NCBI GenBank assembly: GCA_038373885.1 | Contig: JAWZYV010017494.1 | Span: 62,001 to 126,000 of the forward strand | Length of the DNA: 64,000 bases | Reading direction: 5' to 3' | Source: Cheiracanthium punctorium | Taxonomy: Eukaryota; Arthropoda; Arachnida; Araneae; Cheiracanthiidae | Shown here: piece by piece, positions 33,481 to 45,186 of the stretch | Numbering within the stretch: position 1 is the stretch's first letter | Layout of the letters: each line of letters begins with the position of its first letter | The notes under the pieces: model-generated | What the model saw: only the letters and a program-made list of their open reading frames with translations | Told to the model about the DNA's origin: nothing | The model's database searches: none | Position numbers and translations under genes: made by a program

Positions 33481-33609
33481 GGGATGTAGACCTCCATTGA
33501 CCGTTATTATACACCAGTTTTATTGACGATTCCAGTTTTTAAACAATAATAAAACTGGAATCGGTCAATAAACTGGTTTATAATGATGATCAATAGAGTC
33601 TGCATCCTA
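33481..33609. repeat. Foldback MITE (~129 bp)
   Basis: The left arm starts GGGATGTAGACCTCCATTGA and runs to TTCCAGTTTT. The right arm mirrors it (AAAACTGGAATCGGTCAATA to AGAGTCTGCATCC). Arms are ~57 bp with a ~10-bp loop. No target duplication is evident. Confidence 0.7.
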
Positions 33610-34474
33610 TCCTAAAACGCGCTTGTGCGATAAAGTTTAGCCTCTTCCACTGTAGGAAGCTCACGAGTGATTATTGCTTGCTAAACAGTTACTACGAATC
33701 AGTTCATATCTCAAGGTGACATTTGTAGTGATTTTCGATTATCACTGATTCAGCCCTAAAAGTTTAGAAATATTTTAATTTTTATGTGCACACATATACA
33801 CACGCGCAAAGATTTTTCTGTACTAATTGTTACTATTCTGTAAGAGAGTACTATTGTACTATTGAGAGTACTATTGTATTGTACTATTCTGTAAGAGAGT
33901 TTTCTGTACTAATGTACTGACTCTGAAAGCGATAGCTGGTTACTTACAAAGGGGGATTAAGTACATGATTTTGCACCTGAAGGCCAATTATAGGTTCTTG
34001 CAAATGGCATGCTAGTTGTGCATGAACTCATGGACCAAACTTTAGGTCAAATATATATAAAGTACCATTTTTTTATAGCAATGTACGGTAAGAGGTGAAA
34101 TGACATGTGGCTTAAGCATGGTGGGGATCCAACTCACTTCCGAAACAATGTACGTAATAACCTCAATGATTCTGGATGACCAACCGCTCGGGCTGCCTGT
34201 TTACTAGATTTATCAAGTAGCGATTTTTTTTTCATAAAGGGATTCTTCAATGCCCTCGTCTACGAGACTCCAATTGACTTCGATGAGAGCCTCATTGCAA
34301 AATTTCAGTTGCAGCTGCAACTGTTCGCGAAATATCTGGCATCATAGAAAGCGTAAGCCAATCCCTTGCTAGACGGAGCGCGGTACCGTTGTTGGTATGG
34401 TGGTTGGTTAATGCTGGTGCTGGCGCATTTGGCTACTTTCTGTAATACTAAGTAAAAAGAGAGCTTTTTACCAT
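33610..34474. other. Gene-free stretch with a local repeat
   Basis: A scrambled local repeat of GAGAGTACTATTGTACTATT and TTCTGTAAGAGAGT occupies about 33,836-33,905. A TA run lies near 34,052. Nothing coding is seen. Confidence 0.5.
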
Positions 34475-34520
34475 TTCTTCAATCTGTTGAAGAAATGTTG
34501 TTCTTCAACAGATTGAAGAA
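34475..34520. repeat. Perfect 20-bp palindrome
   Basis: TTCTTCAATCTGTTGAAGAA at 34,475-34,494 is exactly complementary to 34,501-34,520, with a 6-bp loop. A further weaker hairpin follows (CAGCAATCCTTGCTG..., to about 34,555), reusing TTCTTCAA. Confidence 0.85.
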
Positions 34521-34559
34521 CAGCAATCCTTGCTGTTCTTCAAGGATTGTTGAAGTTTT

Positions 34560-35668
34560 TCCACCTACACTTTTTATTTCTGTTCCCACATCACTTTACA
34601 AAATGCTTCTTTATGTGTATTTTACCTACCCTTAAAAGTTGGTCTATGAATTGGTTGATACCCTTTATAGACTTTATAGACAGAAGCAGCATTTACACTA
34701 TGCCAGTTGTGAGTTTTTTGAGTCCATTTTATTCACTCGAAATTGTTGGTTGAAGTTTCAGTGTTACCACAGTGAAACCTCTGCCAGGCAAATGTGTTGA
34801 GAATTACCAGACAATCTGGCAACCAGATGACTTTATAATCCAATTTAATCCAAGGATTTTCTAAGTTTATTTCTTTAATTTTGCAATGGATTTTTTATAA
34901 ATTTTTGTTAATCTCATAACCCACAATACGATCCTTTCTGTTTGTAATGCAGAAATTATTAAGAGCACCATCTTATTCATACCATATTTAATGATAATGT
35001 TATAATTATTAATTAAAGTAGTGGTTTTTAGTTACCAGCTGTCATGAATTTATACACTGAGGTAATATGAAAAAGAAAAATGGACATTTCCCCCCCCCCA
35101 TGAGGTCAAATTCAACTCCATAAGTGTTGTCTTTTAAATAAAAATAGAGATTTGTTTGACTTCTGCTACTTGTAAACTTACCACAGGAATAAAATAGGAA
35201 CTGTTCTGCCGTAAGAGAAAATTTATGAAGAAAATCAGGATCCAAATATTAGATTTCATTCTTATGCCCCACAAGATGTAGGAACTTCTCTGTGGACTTT
35301 CTCTGCTTTGGACTGCGCAGGAGAAAAAAAAATCAATATAGTTCGTTTCCGGAATGTTTTTATTAGCCACGAATTGGTTTCTTTCAAGTTCGTGGAATTC
35401 TGCCGAGATTTCTAGGGGTTAAAAATTGAGACAATAATAAAAGTAGATTGTTTGTTTTTTCATTTACATTGATTTCAATTTAACAAGAATAATGAATAAT
35501 GTCGAATGCATTGATTGTAACACATTTTCCAACATAATTTTTTACAGACATGCACTGCTGCTTGATGGAAAGTTAACTTAAAACTGCTAATAGCTCATTT
35601 TATTTTGAATAATGCAATTCATTTTCAAATTTAAGAAAATTGAATGAAATCCATCACTTATTATTAAG
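34560..35668. other. Gene-free AT-rich stretch
   Basis: Only a C run near 35,091-35,099 and low-complexity DNA are seen. Confidence 0.5.
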
Positions 35669-35868
35669 CATGGGCGCCCATAGAAAAATTTTTAGGGGGA
35701 GGGACAAACTTCAAAATCTTTTTCTAGAGGGGGGCGAATTTCACATTTGTAACAATTTGAGAACCTATTTCGCTTTGTTATGCACGCTTGTTTGCATCAT
35801 AACACAATACACAAATCTCTGGGGTGGCGGAGGGTGCCCTATATTGCGCCCCCTTATGGGCGCAAATG
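35669..35868. mobile_element. hAT MITE (200 bp)
   Basis: Tips are CATGGGCGCCCATA and, inverted, CATTTGCGCCCATA (12 of 14). The flanks are TTATTAAG (35,661-35,668) and TTATTAAA (35,869-35,876), an 8-bp duplication with one change. G-rich runs follow the tips on the inside. No coding is present. Confidence 0.8.
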
Positions 35869-35876
35869 TTATTAAA

Positions 35877-38172
35877 TATTTATTAACGTGATGATAGTGC
35901 ACGAGGATTGCACTTGCAACCTTGAATTGTGCAAACCAAGTCACATTGATTCACCGTAGAATAAAAGTGTATTTTATTACAAGAAATAATGGCAAAAGAT
36001 ATTGCGGCAATATTTGTTGAAAACACAGGTTTGATTTTATATTTGGTTTGGAAATAGAAGAGAACAAGGAAATCATTATAAATTTAGCTAAAGTTTGCAA
36101 TTGTATTTAATTTCATCAGAAAATGGTGTAATCATTACTACTGGCGTTAGCCCAGAAACAGCATACCTGATTAGCATTGAAAAGACAGAAATCTGAGTGA
36201 TGAAAAAATCGGATTCCTTTGGCTATGACTTTACAAATGGCAGCCGAAACAAACGCCAAACTAAGTATTAGAATGATCTCAGATTTAAGAAAGTTCAAAA
36301 AAAGCATTGCACTGAACCGGAAATTAAATCTAAACATGAGAGAAAAATTGGTGTCACCTGCAATGCAATTTTTAGATTCACAGCTAAACATTTCTATACA
36401 TGATGATGTGAACGGTATTTGTAGAACAGAAAGTGATAGTTAAAGACTATGTATATAAATAATAAAGCTACAAATGAAGAAAAGTAAGACATTTACCAAA
36501 ATTATTTACTTTTTTTAACTAACTGAAAGTTCAGAATAATTTAGAATACAGTTTAAAAAGATTATATAGCACTATCGAAAGAAGTTCAAAGACTGATATT
36601 TTAAATTACATCATCAATTAAGAAAGTCTACTGTTTTCGTTCTAAACAAAAAGAGCATATTTCGAAAATAAAAATAAATGATATTAAAGCTAGAAAATAA
36701 ATATTTTAAAAATGACTGAAATTGAAGACAAGAGAGGAGAGAAAAACAAAAGTTTACATAAAAAATATAAGACCAAGGTCAAATAACCAACCTAGAAGTA
36801 TACTCTGTAAAATTTATAATCAAGAATAGATTTAAATCAGATGTTTATACATTAGAGATTATCTCTATTCTAAAATATATATACCCCTAATGTTTCATAT
36901 CTAAAATCATTAATGCTAAATTTATAGAGTTAAGATACTACATGCCAGAAGAATTAAAAGCAATGTGAGTGTTAGTATCAGATAAGTAACTCCGTGTAAA
37001 TAAGGAACTATTTGTCTGTTCCTGTATTAGTACTTAAAAACTGTTTTCCTTGGAGATTCCATGCGCCATTTGTTAAAGATGTCTTGTTACTTTCCCTGGT
37101 AATGTATTTCTGATGTGAGCAGGATTCATCTATTTTTTCTCTTTCTGCTAAATGTTGAGAGAGTGTTTTTGCTAGAGATCGATAAAGGGAAAAAAAAAGA
37201 AAAAAAAAACTTTCCCTTTTGGATCCCCCGTCCCCCCAATCTTTTCCTTTTCAGAAAGTCTCAAGAGCATTCTAAAACCAGGATTTCTTTAAATAAGGGA
37301 AAAAAAAAAAAGAATAAATTTCGGAATATTTTAGTTATTTGGTAAAAAGTTCATGAGTCAGCGTAGTGCATAATTATATAAAAAAATGAAACCTGCTTTT
37401 GAATATGATATTGACTTTTCTTTATTATTTATAAGGCTTGCTTTTAACTAATGCATATATATTATTTAGGATAAGTTTTATATTTATTTATTGAAATTTA
37501 TTTCTAGCCGCCGACAAAAAGAAAAGGTTGACTGATTATTTTTAGGCAAAATTTACGGAAACACTTTATTACTTTTTGCTAAGTAAAAGAATTTTTGAAT
37601 TTTGTCTTTTTTTTTTTTCTTTTGAGGAGAGCTGTTTCATTTTTAGAAACGTACAAATAATGTCAGTTGCATTGAATAACATTCTATTTCTTTTTGTTTG
37701 TTGCTATAACTTTTACATAAAGCCTTTGAAAAAGATAGTTTCAACATATTATTAGATTTGTTGTAATATAGGAAACCATTAAAATGGTGTCCATAGGAAC
37801 GTTTATTATTTTCTCAAAACATCTTGTTCCTCTACATAAATTTGAAAAGAAACAGTGATAAAGTTGTAAAATTACACTGATTTTCAGTTAATGAGAGATA
37901 GTCAGTTCATGAGATTCAGTTAATGAGAGATATAATGAGAATGATAATCTCTTCTGCCTCTTTTATATACTATAAAACCATCAACAATTTCATGTGCCTG
38001 GCATTTATCTTGGTGAAAAAATTGCTTGTCTTGGCGGACCGCCTGGAAAATACGTATGTACCGATGAAACTTGTGCATAACTCCCAGAGACCCATGACTG
38101 CAAAGCTCGCCAAAGTACGGGAATTTTTTAGGTTGGCGAGAGTGGGGGCGCTAAAATAGGAATCAACTCTTT
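35877..38172. other. Gene-free AT-rich stretch
   Basis: More than 2 kb without a gene or element end I can support. A-rich runs lie at about 37,190-37,210 and 37,300-37,312. Paired opposite-strand open frames at about 36,116-36,443 are of chance length and carry no motif. Confidence 0.45.
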
Positions 38173-38410
38173 CTTGTACCATAAAACACATCTTTGGAAT
38201 CGAAATCTATCTTAAAATCGCCACCTGAAACTGTTTAGAATTTCCTCCAGGCATGTTCTTCCTGTAGGCATATTCCAACTATTCCGCAAAGACATTTTAA
38301 ATACTGTTTGGAATGGACATCATAATCCATGAGTGTACCGTGTTTTCCTTTCTTGTTCCACATAGCACTTCTTCGGAATAGAAATCTATATTAAAATCGC
38401 TTAATAAAAT
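38173..38410. repeat. Direct repeat, two units ~185 bp apart
   Basis: The first unit contains TTGTACCATAAAACACATCT, GGAATCGAAATCTATCTT and AAAATCGCC. The second contains TTGTTCCACATAGCACTTCT, GGAATAGAAATCTATATT and AAAATCGCT. Part of an old dispersed repeat that may extend to 38,822. Confidence 0.55.
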
Positions 38411-38734
38411 TCTTTTACAATATACGTCAGGCGTTTTCTAACTATACGCGAAATATATTTATAATAAATTGTCGCGTTTTGGCACCACATTTAGCGATCC
38501 ATTATCAAAAATTGCAAACCTTGTGTGACTTTCAACATTTTATAGACTTCCCCCCTCCTCTCCACATTATCTGGCAAACACATTTGAAAAGTGATTCGAC
38601 ACGCTAATGTCTACACAGAAATCCTGATTGAAATTAAAAGCACTCGGGGGCTAAACATTTTGGGGTGGACCGCCCTTATGACTTAGGGGTATGAGACATA
38701 GTTAAAAACCTATTCTATGACCTAACGAATATAC

Positions 38735-38822
38735 ATAGAAAATTTCATTAAAATTGGTCGAGTGGTTTCGGAGGAGTTAGGTGACTAACACTGTGACAGG
38801 AGAATTTTATATATTAGATATA
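38735..38822 (+). repeat. Retroelement-like 3' end
   Basis: Contains TTGGTCGAGTGGTTTCGGAG, then ACACTGTGACAGGAGAATTT and ends TATATATTAGATA. In my experience this order resembles tails of dispersed retroposons in arthropods. No reverse transcriptase coding is present, and the family is not assigned. Confidence 0.35.
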
Positions 38823-40356
38823 TTAAATTTATTGAGCAACATTGTTTTTTTTCAGCTGCTTATCATATTTTATCCCACAGAAAATAATTTCTTTTTAATG
38901 TTCATTATGCAATCACATTTTTCATAGTTGAATTTCCCACATAAATGCCTTGTTAGATAATTACTGTATGCTGGCATTAACTTTTTTCTTTGACTGCCAA
39001 CTGCTTTTGAATTTCTCTTTTCTGGAAAAAAATAAGAGTAAACTATTAAAATGAGTGCATTTATGCAATTCATTATGTTACCTTATTATATCATTATGTT
39101 ACCTTATTCATTATGTTACCTATTTTCATTATGTTACCTTATGTTAAACTGTTAAGTCATTAAACTTAAGATATGAGGGCCCAAAAAATCCTTTTTTTTA
39201 AATTTTCTTTTTTTTATTTGTTTATTTTATAGGCCACACAATCAGGATTCCAAAACCGTTTTGTTTTTGTTTCTACAATAACTAGAAGCTAAGTTGTATA
39301 AAAAATAATGAACCGGGAGGATACTATATTTTGCACTGTATTCAAATCTTTAAAACCCATTTTCTGAAAAAGTGCATTTTTCTTAAAATTTTCTTTATGA
39401 TAAATGCCATATCCCATAAGATGTTTAAATATAGACTTGAAATTTCGTTCGAATATTTTGATCACTATTAGCTGCGTTATGAAGCAGAAAAGAATAACAT
39501 ATCTGCGCTTATTTATTGATTTTGTGATTTTTTTTTCCTTCAAAATATGTTTTTTTTAGATAAAATTGTAATATTTTGATAACTATCAGAACTTCTGCAC
39601 ATCTTTTAGTTCATAACACAGGTAAATTGGTAAATATGTTAGTTAGGAACTGTATAAATATTATTAAAAATATTTTTAAGAATTAGTTACAGGCGGTGTC
39701 ATGTTACATTCATAGCATGCATATTTTCTATTTAAAAAAAAAGATCAGCATTTTTTAAAATTACAAAATTGCGAGTTATTCAAAATTTATTTATTTCAAA
39801 TCAGCCGACCGTTACGAATAAACGGCAGGATGGAGCTCTTTCTCTCGAAAGAAGAATTCCTAGCCTAGCTCTGAAACAAGAACTTTTTTTTTTTTCCCCA
39901 CGTGTTTCTAATCAAGTGCTTAATGTAGCACCGTACAATCATTTTTGACTGTGTGTGAAGAATATCTATATTGGATTTTTTATATGTGATAATAAACAAT
40001 AACAAGTTGTTCGCCAAGTCCGTATTATTTTAATTGTGCCAATTGTACTCCACAAGGGATACCGTCTTTCGGTTCTATATGCTATGCTTTATGAGAAAAT
40101 GATACAACGGTAACTTTTGCTGTGTTTAGTGAACCCGCTGCTTCGAAAGATTATGTGATCGTCACGAGAATTTTATCGAAATGTTATCGTACATGATATA
40201 GCAGTTATCGAATGGGCTATTTTATTTTCTGCGAAAATTAGTGTTCAGTGCCAATTTTTTTTAAATTCAAAATTTCACTTAAATTTGCCGGTATTTCAAA
40301 GCTTACATTTACTTTCGTTAAAAAGGCATTTAAACTTTTTATTTTATACCCGTTTT
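38823..40356. other. Gene-free stretch with a short tandem repeat
   Basis: Four copies of CATTATGTTACCT at about 39,071, 39,092, 39,109 and 39,127. Otherwise AT-rich DNA without supported features. Confidence 0.55.
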
Positions 40357-40530
40357 TAGGGATGGATGCGAGACGTTTTTTCGCGAGACGAGACAGAGAT
40401 TTACAGTTTTTTGAGAGACGAGACAAGCATTTTTAACATTTGGATATAGTGATTTTGCTAGACGAGACAAAGCTTTTAGGCTGTTTTGCGAGACGCAAGA
40501 CGCCGATTTCCCGTCTCGCGTCCATACCTA
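40357..40530. mobile_element. hAT-type MITE with internal GAGACGAGACA repeats
   Basis: Tips are TAGGGATGGATGCGAGACG and, inverted, TAGGTATGGACGCGAGACG (17 of 19). Flanks are CCCGTTTT (40,349-40,356) and CCCATTTT (40,531-40,538), an 8-bp duplication with one change. The interior repeats GAGACGAGACA-like units three to four times. Open frames on both strands here reflect this repeat, not a gene. Confidence 0.75.
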
Positions 40531-40538
40531 CCCATTTT

Positions 40539-40891
40539 GTTTAAAAGAAAGAATTTTTCATTAAAATTTTAAATTAAAAGAAGCAATACCCCGAAGATAG
40601 GCTTATACCTGAAATGCCGTTTTAAAAGCCTTGCGGAATGGGATGATAAGAACATAAAATTCAAGTCTGAATAGGATAAACAAAATATGTTAACCCCCAA
40701 TTGAAGAGTTATGGTAACTGTGCGTATTCATTGAATCAAGGTTACATTTTTGGATTTTCCGACTTTAGATAAATACCTCAAAACAGAAGTTTGTTTTTCA
40801 TGCGAGGGGGATAGAGCCATTTGTCCCTGTTGAAGGATTGATGAAAGGCGTCCCAGTACGAGAAGTAAATGATAGAAAAATGAAACCTGAG
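40539..40891. other. Gene-free stretch
   Basis: Nothing recognised. Confidence 0.45.
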
Positions 40892-41393
40892 TTAACACGC
40901 GCAGTGTTCCCGGTCTGGGAACACCCAACTCCGACGTTTTGACTGTTGCCAGTCACGAAGAATAGATTTGGTTTCTATAAAAATAGTTGCGGGTGACAGA
41001 GCTCCACGAGAATCCTTTACTTTTTAGAACGTCATTTCCCGTAAAAAAAAAATTGTCACGATTATTTTTAACAGCGCTGACATCTGCTGAAAAATGGAAG
41101 AATGCGAGAACAGCTGGATAGATTGCCCAATGCTGAGAAAAGGGCAGCCGTTGCCATCGCTCGACTTAACTACCAGCAAGATGGCGGACGATCGAAACGT
41201 TCATCGCGTGCCACAGATCTAGAGACCCTTCTTTGACGACAGCTGGCTGTGCCGGGCACAGACAGCTATCGTCAAAAAAGGGTCTCTAGATCTTCGTTTC
41301 GATCGTCCGCCATCTTGCTGGTAGTTAAGTCGAGCGATGGCAACGGCTGCCCTTTTTTCAGCATTGGGAAAGGGTTGCGCCTCAAAGGGTTAA
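40892..41393 (+). mobile_element. Palindromic piggyBac-type MITE, copy 3
   Basis: The right end is intact: CCCTTTGAGGCGC inverted, TTAA at 41,390-41,393. The left end begins at GTTAACACGCGCAGTG and lacks the CCCTTT tip, so it is slightly truncated. The left half matches copy 2 closely, including the palindrome around GTTCCCGGTCTGGGAAC. The hairpin spans about 41,127-41,370. One arm is missing ~20 bp next to the apex (between GATCT and CGTTTCGATCG near 41,290). Confidence 0.85.
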
Positions 41394-42094
41394 ATGAAAG
41401 GTTTCAATCCAGATATAGGACAGTTAAGCAAAATTTGTCTCTACCATAATAAAAAAAAAGAATTAAGAAGAAGGAGGAATGCTTTATTGAGAGGGCAAAG
41501 TGGCTGTTTTAAATAGGCCAGGAAATTTCGCGAACCGAATTCCCATAGAGAATCTCTGCTGTTTGCAAGCAAAGACTCTCACAAATGGATTGCAACACAG
41601 AAAATAGCTTAACTTGTTTATTGATTCAAGTATGGTAGACAGCTGAACAAATTGCCAAAGATTGTAAAAGTCTGGTGGAATCTATTATATATCACAAACT
41701 TTAAAAGTATTCTGGAAGCATAGGGAAGGGCCTATTCAATAATGATCATGATTGAAATCTATTAATTTTCCTAGTAAACTATTTTTTAAAAATAGCTATT
41801 TGATTCAATTAATACGCACGGTACTGTAATTGACCCTACTGTTACTGTATGTTTTGTTTGTTACCGAGAATTTAACTTACATTGCTTTTTAACTTTTATA
41901 CTGAGAGAGAGACTTAAGGCGTTACATACATTGTTAAAATCTAGTAACTGGAAACACAATACATTTGCATTTGTAAAATAATAATCTTTCTTTTTAATCA
42001 AGGAAAAATGTCCTTTCTGCGTTGGATGTAAGAGTAAACATATATGAAAAAGTAATTTGAAGAAATGCATATAGTCAAACATTATTGGACATTT
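41394..42094. other. Gene-free stretch
   Basis: AT-rich; nothing recognised. Confidence 0.45.
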
Positions 42095-42333
42095 AAGATA
42101 CTTGTGCCGCCCAGGTGGTGTAGTGGCTAGAGAACCATTCTATCACGCCGTGGGTCCGGGTTCGGATCCCGGCTTGGGCATGGATGTTAACTTGTCCGTC
42201 CCTTCATAGGGGTAGTGCTGTCCGCCCACTGGGTGCTCCCATAATAAAATGGACAGTAACTAGGGCCGTTGATGGCAAAGGCTTGTGGCCAGTGCCTGCC
42301 CATTAGAAAAAAAAAAAAAAAAAAGATACTTGT
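42095..42333 (+). mobile_element. SINE family A, best-preserved copy
   Basis: A 217-bp retroposon (42,106-42,322) flanked by AAGATACTTGT (42,095-42,105 and 42,323-42,333). The A-box region is GTGGTGTAGTGGCTAGAGAA and the B box GGTTCGGATCCC. The body and tail match the copy at 1,259, ending GCCTGCCCATTAG followed by an ~18-base A tail. The long pure A tail and exact duplication suggest a more recent insertion than the other copies. Confidence 0.92.
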
Positions 42334-42573
42334 TAACCTGCTTTAAGGAGTATTTTATCACGGATGTCCTGTATAAAGTTCGTTAACAACAAACTATTGT
42401 TCACTCCTGCTTATAAAAAATGAATATTAAAATTCATATCTCTTAGAATACAAAAAGGTGCGTTAGCTCAAATCAACAAGAAAAGATTTTTAGATCAACA
42501 AGAAAACGTAATCAGTTTTTAAACACGTTCCAAATATTACGTAAAACAAGACTCGCTGATAATTGAGTCTCTA

Positions 42574-43413
42574 CACCGAAGAGCCATTACATTATGACCA
42601 CCTACTCAATAATGCGTTGCGCCCCCTTTAGCCTTCAAAACAGCTGCAACTCGCGCGAACATGGATGCTACGAGTTCTTGGTAGATACTGGAGACAGGTG
42701 TTGTACCAAATATTTAAGCAAACGGCCACACAATCTCGAGGTATTGGAACATGGTGGTGTTTGAGTTCTGAGCTACCGGGAAGAGAGGAGCACCTTTTCT
42801 CCTGGAAGATGGCGTACCCTTCCACGACTATTGACGTGATGAAGGAGGAACCAGGATTCATCCTACTAGGCAACTCTCTTCTACATATCCGTGGTCCTGT
42901 CTTGATGTCCCCGTGCCTAGTTGACATTGAGGCTTGGTAAGCATAGGCACACGAGTGGGACGTCTGCTCCGCAGTCCCATATTCAACAGTCTACGCTAAT
43001 TTATGCATTCCGAAACACTTATACTTGGACCTGCATTGTATTGGGCTGTCAGCCGAGCCACTGTCTGCCTCCGATTTTTCTGTACTAGGCGGAACAGTCT
43101 CCGACGTCCTCTTTCTTCTCACCATCATTAATCCCCTTTTAATAAATACTAGCAACGGCAGTGAATAAGAGGCCAATGGTGCAGTTTCGGAGATTCTTGT
43201 TCCGTATCTTTGGGCCCTTACAATCTGCCGTCTGTCAAATTAGTTTAGATCAACAGCCTTTCCCATTACTCACAAACGTAGGTGCAAGAATGTTTCCTTA
43301 CCTTCTCCAGCAACAGTTAAATACCATTCACGCTTAATTATGTGCTCTCCATGTCATCCAGACAAGTTCGTTGAAAAATGTGTGGGTGGTCATAATGCAA
43401 TGACTCTTCGGTG
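42574..43413 (-). mobile_element. Deleted Tc1-like element, 840 bp
   Basis: Tips are CACCGAAGAGCCATTACATT and, inverted, CACCGAAGAGTCATTGCATT, each continuing ATGACCACC, with TA on both sides. This end sequence (CATTATGACCACC) belongs to a Tc1-like group common in animals. The minus strand holds pieces of the transposase: a start-like block near 43,262-43,275 and the C-terminal end at 42,606-42,690. The catalytic core is largely missing. Confidence 0.8.
42606..42690 (-). pseudogene. Tc1-like transposase, C-terminal end
   Basis: The minus strand reads YQELVASMFARVAAVLKAKG followed by GATHY and a stop at 42,606-42,608. This is the usual end of this Tc1 group (pattern SMxxRxxAVLxAKGGxTxY). Longer open frames in other phases over the same DNA are by-products. 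Confidence 0.7.
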
Positions 43414-43415
43414 TA

Positions 43416-44757
43416 TAATATTCGTTACACTGCCAAATTATGTGTATAAGCACTAGAATGAATATTTTAACCTTCTCTTTTTAAAGTCCGATAACAGCAA
43501 GTGGACATCTCACTATTCAGAAGCAAAAAATAAAGTTTGTTACATTCATTGAGAAAAGTATATGAATTTCACTACATTTCAATGGAGGAACCAGTTTCTT
43601 TTTTGGCTAATAATAAGTAAAAGTTGCAGAAAAAAGACAAATTTTTTCAACCCACACTGAACGGGGAAATTGAAACATTTTTTGAGAATGGCTCAGCTAC
43701 AAAATTTTGACTTACTGAAGTCTATTTCATTTTTTCTTGGACGGACAAAGTGGTAGATGCTATTTATTGAGTTTTTAGAAGTATAAATTTTCCCTTTAAC
43801 AGGTATATTTCCCTAAGAGCAAGTAAAGTCATGTTGATGTTGCAGTATGAATCTCTACTCTCGATGGCACCATAAAGGCATCACTCAACTCCAAATGATT
43901 CACACTGTTATAAAGTTGACTTGAATGTAACGTTCAAGTCACTTTACTAGTCATGCGATCATATTTGATAAACGACTTTTAAAAGCCCAGAGTCTCCCGA
44001 ACTTGTTTAGAGACTGCCAGAGTCTTGAGTGAATAGCCAACGAGTTGAATACCTTTTTATTGCTTGGTTTTGCAAATTAATAGCAAATATTATGGTGATT
44101 TTAATGCACTTTTTTTTAGTGCATTCGAAGCATATCTATTGTGGAGAAAGTTTTTTTTTTTCAATTTTTCTGCAATTGCCTATTTATAGAATAAGTAAGC
44201 TTATCCCCTCCTGCACACACAAAATAAAAGAATAAATAAATAAATAAAATAAAAATAAAAAACTACAATAATTTTTTTTGCTATTATTAAGTACTATGAT
44301 TAAATTAATTATAAAATACATATATTCTTTTTTAGACAGTGGCCTGATCACTGTACTGTCTGTAAAGTACTAGACTACACGTCGTAAATTCAAACATAGC
44401 AAAGTGCTGGACATGTTAAATTATAATTAAAGGTTTCGAACGACCAAATGTGTACAATGAAACGCATTATTGTAAAATATCTGAGCCTTATTTATTTTTT
44501 ATACTCTTTTACTTACCTCACACTTTAGGTCCGAGTAAGATCTTGTAATTTTGTAATCAATAATCTCTTAATTTTCAATTGACCTAAGATTTTGCATACT
44601 AACGCTTCTTAGCTAATAATACACGAACGAATCATAAAAAGTTTTAATTATATAGTGTTTAAAACCCTGCCAAAAGGCGATAACAGAAAAAGATGGAGGC
44701 GCTAAATAATTTTTATTCAAATTTATACAGATCATTTAACTTTTTCTAGATGAAGTC
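43416..44757. other. Gene-free AT-rich stretch
   Basis: An AAAT microsatellite lies near 44,229-44,255 and T runs near 44,148-44,161. Nothing else is supported. Confidence 0.5.
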
Positions 44758-44826
44758 CCGTGTAGTCTACGGGTTAACGTTCTTGTCATTCGTACTTGCA
44801 GGGACAAGTTCGAATACCCGTTCCAT
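44758..44826 (+). repeat. tRNA-like fragment
   Basis: The A-box-like segment TGTAGTCTACGGGTTAACG and B box AGTTCGAATACCC (near 44,807-44,820) are spaced as in a tRNA with an anticodon-arm-sized insert. No acceptor stem is evident and no SINE body follows. It is a decayed tRNA or SINE head. Confidence 0.4.
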
Positions 44827-44980
44827 TTGTTTCGAAATTTTGAAAAAAGATGGTAAAATATGTTCATGATCGTAGAATTTTTTAAATAAAAGAAAGTTTT
44901 TAAAAACATATTTTTTAAAGACAAATTTATGTAACGAGTACTTTTATTTCTCTCGAAATAATGAAGAAATTTGCTATATA

Positions 44981-45184
44981 CACTGTTAATAAAAGTAGTT
45001 AACATTTCACCATGAAATGGTGCTGAATTAGCTGCAACCTTTTTATGGAGAAACGTTGAACCATGATTTGGTGTTTTAGGCGTTCGATGGAACCAAATCA
45101 GGGTGAAACGATTCTCCATTAAAAAGGATGCAGCTAATTTAGCTCCATTAAGCGGTGAAACGTTGAACTAATTCTTTTAACGCT
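44981..45184 (+). mobile_element. TA-flanked palindromic MITE, copy 1 (204 bp)
   Basis: TA at 44,979-44,980 and 45,185-45,186. The left end starts CACTGTTAATAAAAGTAGTT; the inverted right end gives CAGCGTTAAAAGAATTAGTT. Both arms then share GTTTCACC or close, AGCTGCA and ACCAAATCA, so the element is almost wholly inverted repeat. A second copy in the other orientation lies at 61,915-62,120. Confidence 0.85.
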
Positions 45185-45186
45185 GT

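Noticed and set aside
33836..33905. Satellite array
   Set aside because: The TACTATTGTACTATT repeats are irregular and cover only ~70 bp, consistent with slippage.
42628..42940. Opposite-strand frames of 91-99 codons as genes
   Set aside because: The true reading is the Tc1 C-terminal remnant in another phase. These frames are its shadows.
44758..44826. Functional tRNA gene
   Set aside because: A- and B-box-like motifs are present but no acceptor stem pairs, so it is reported only as a fragment.
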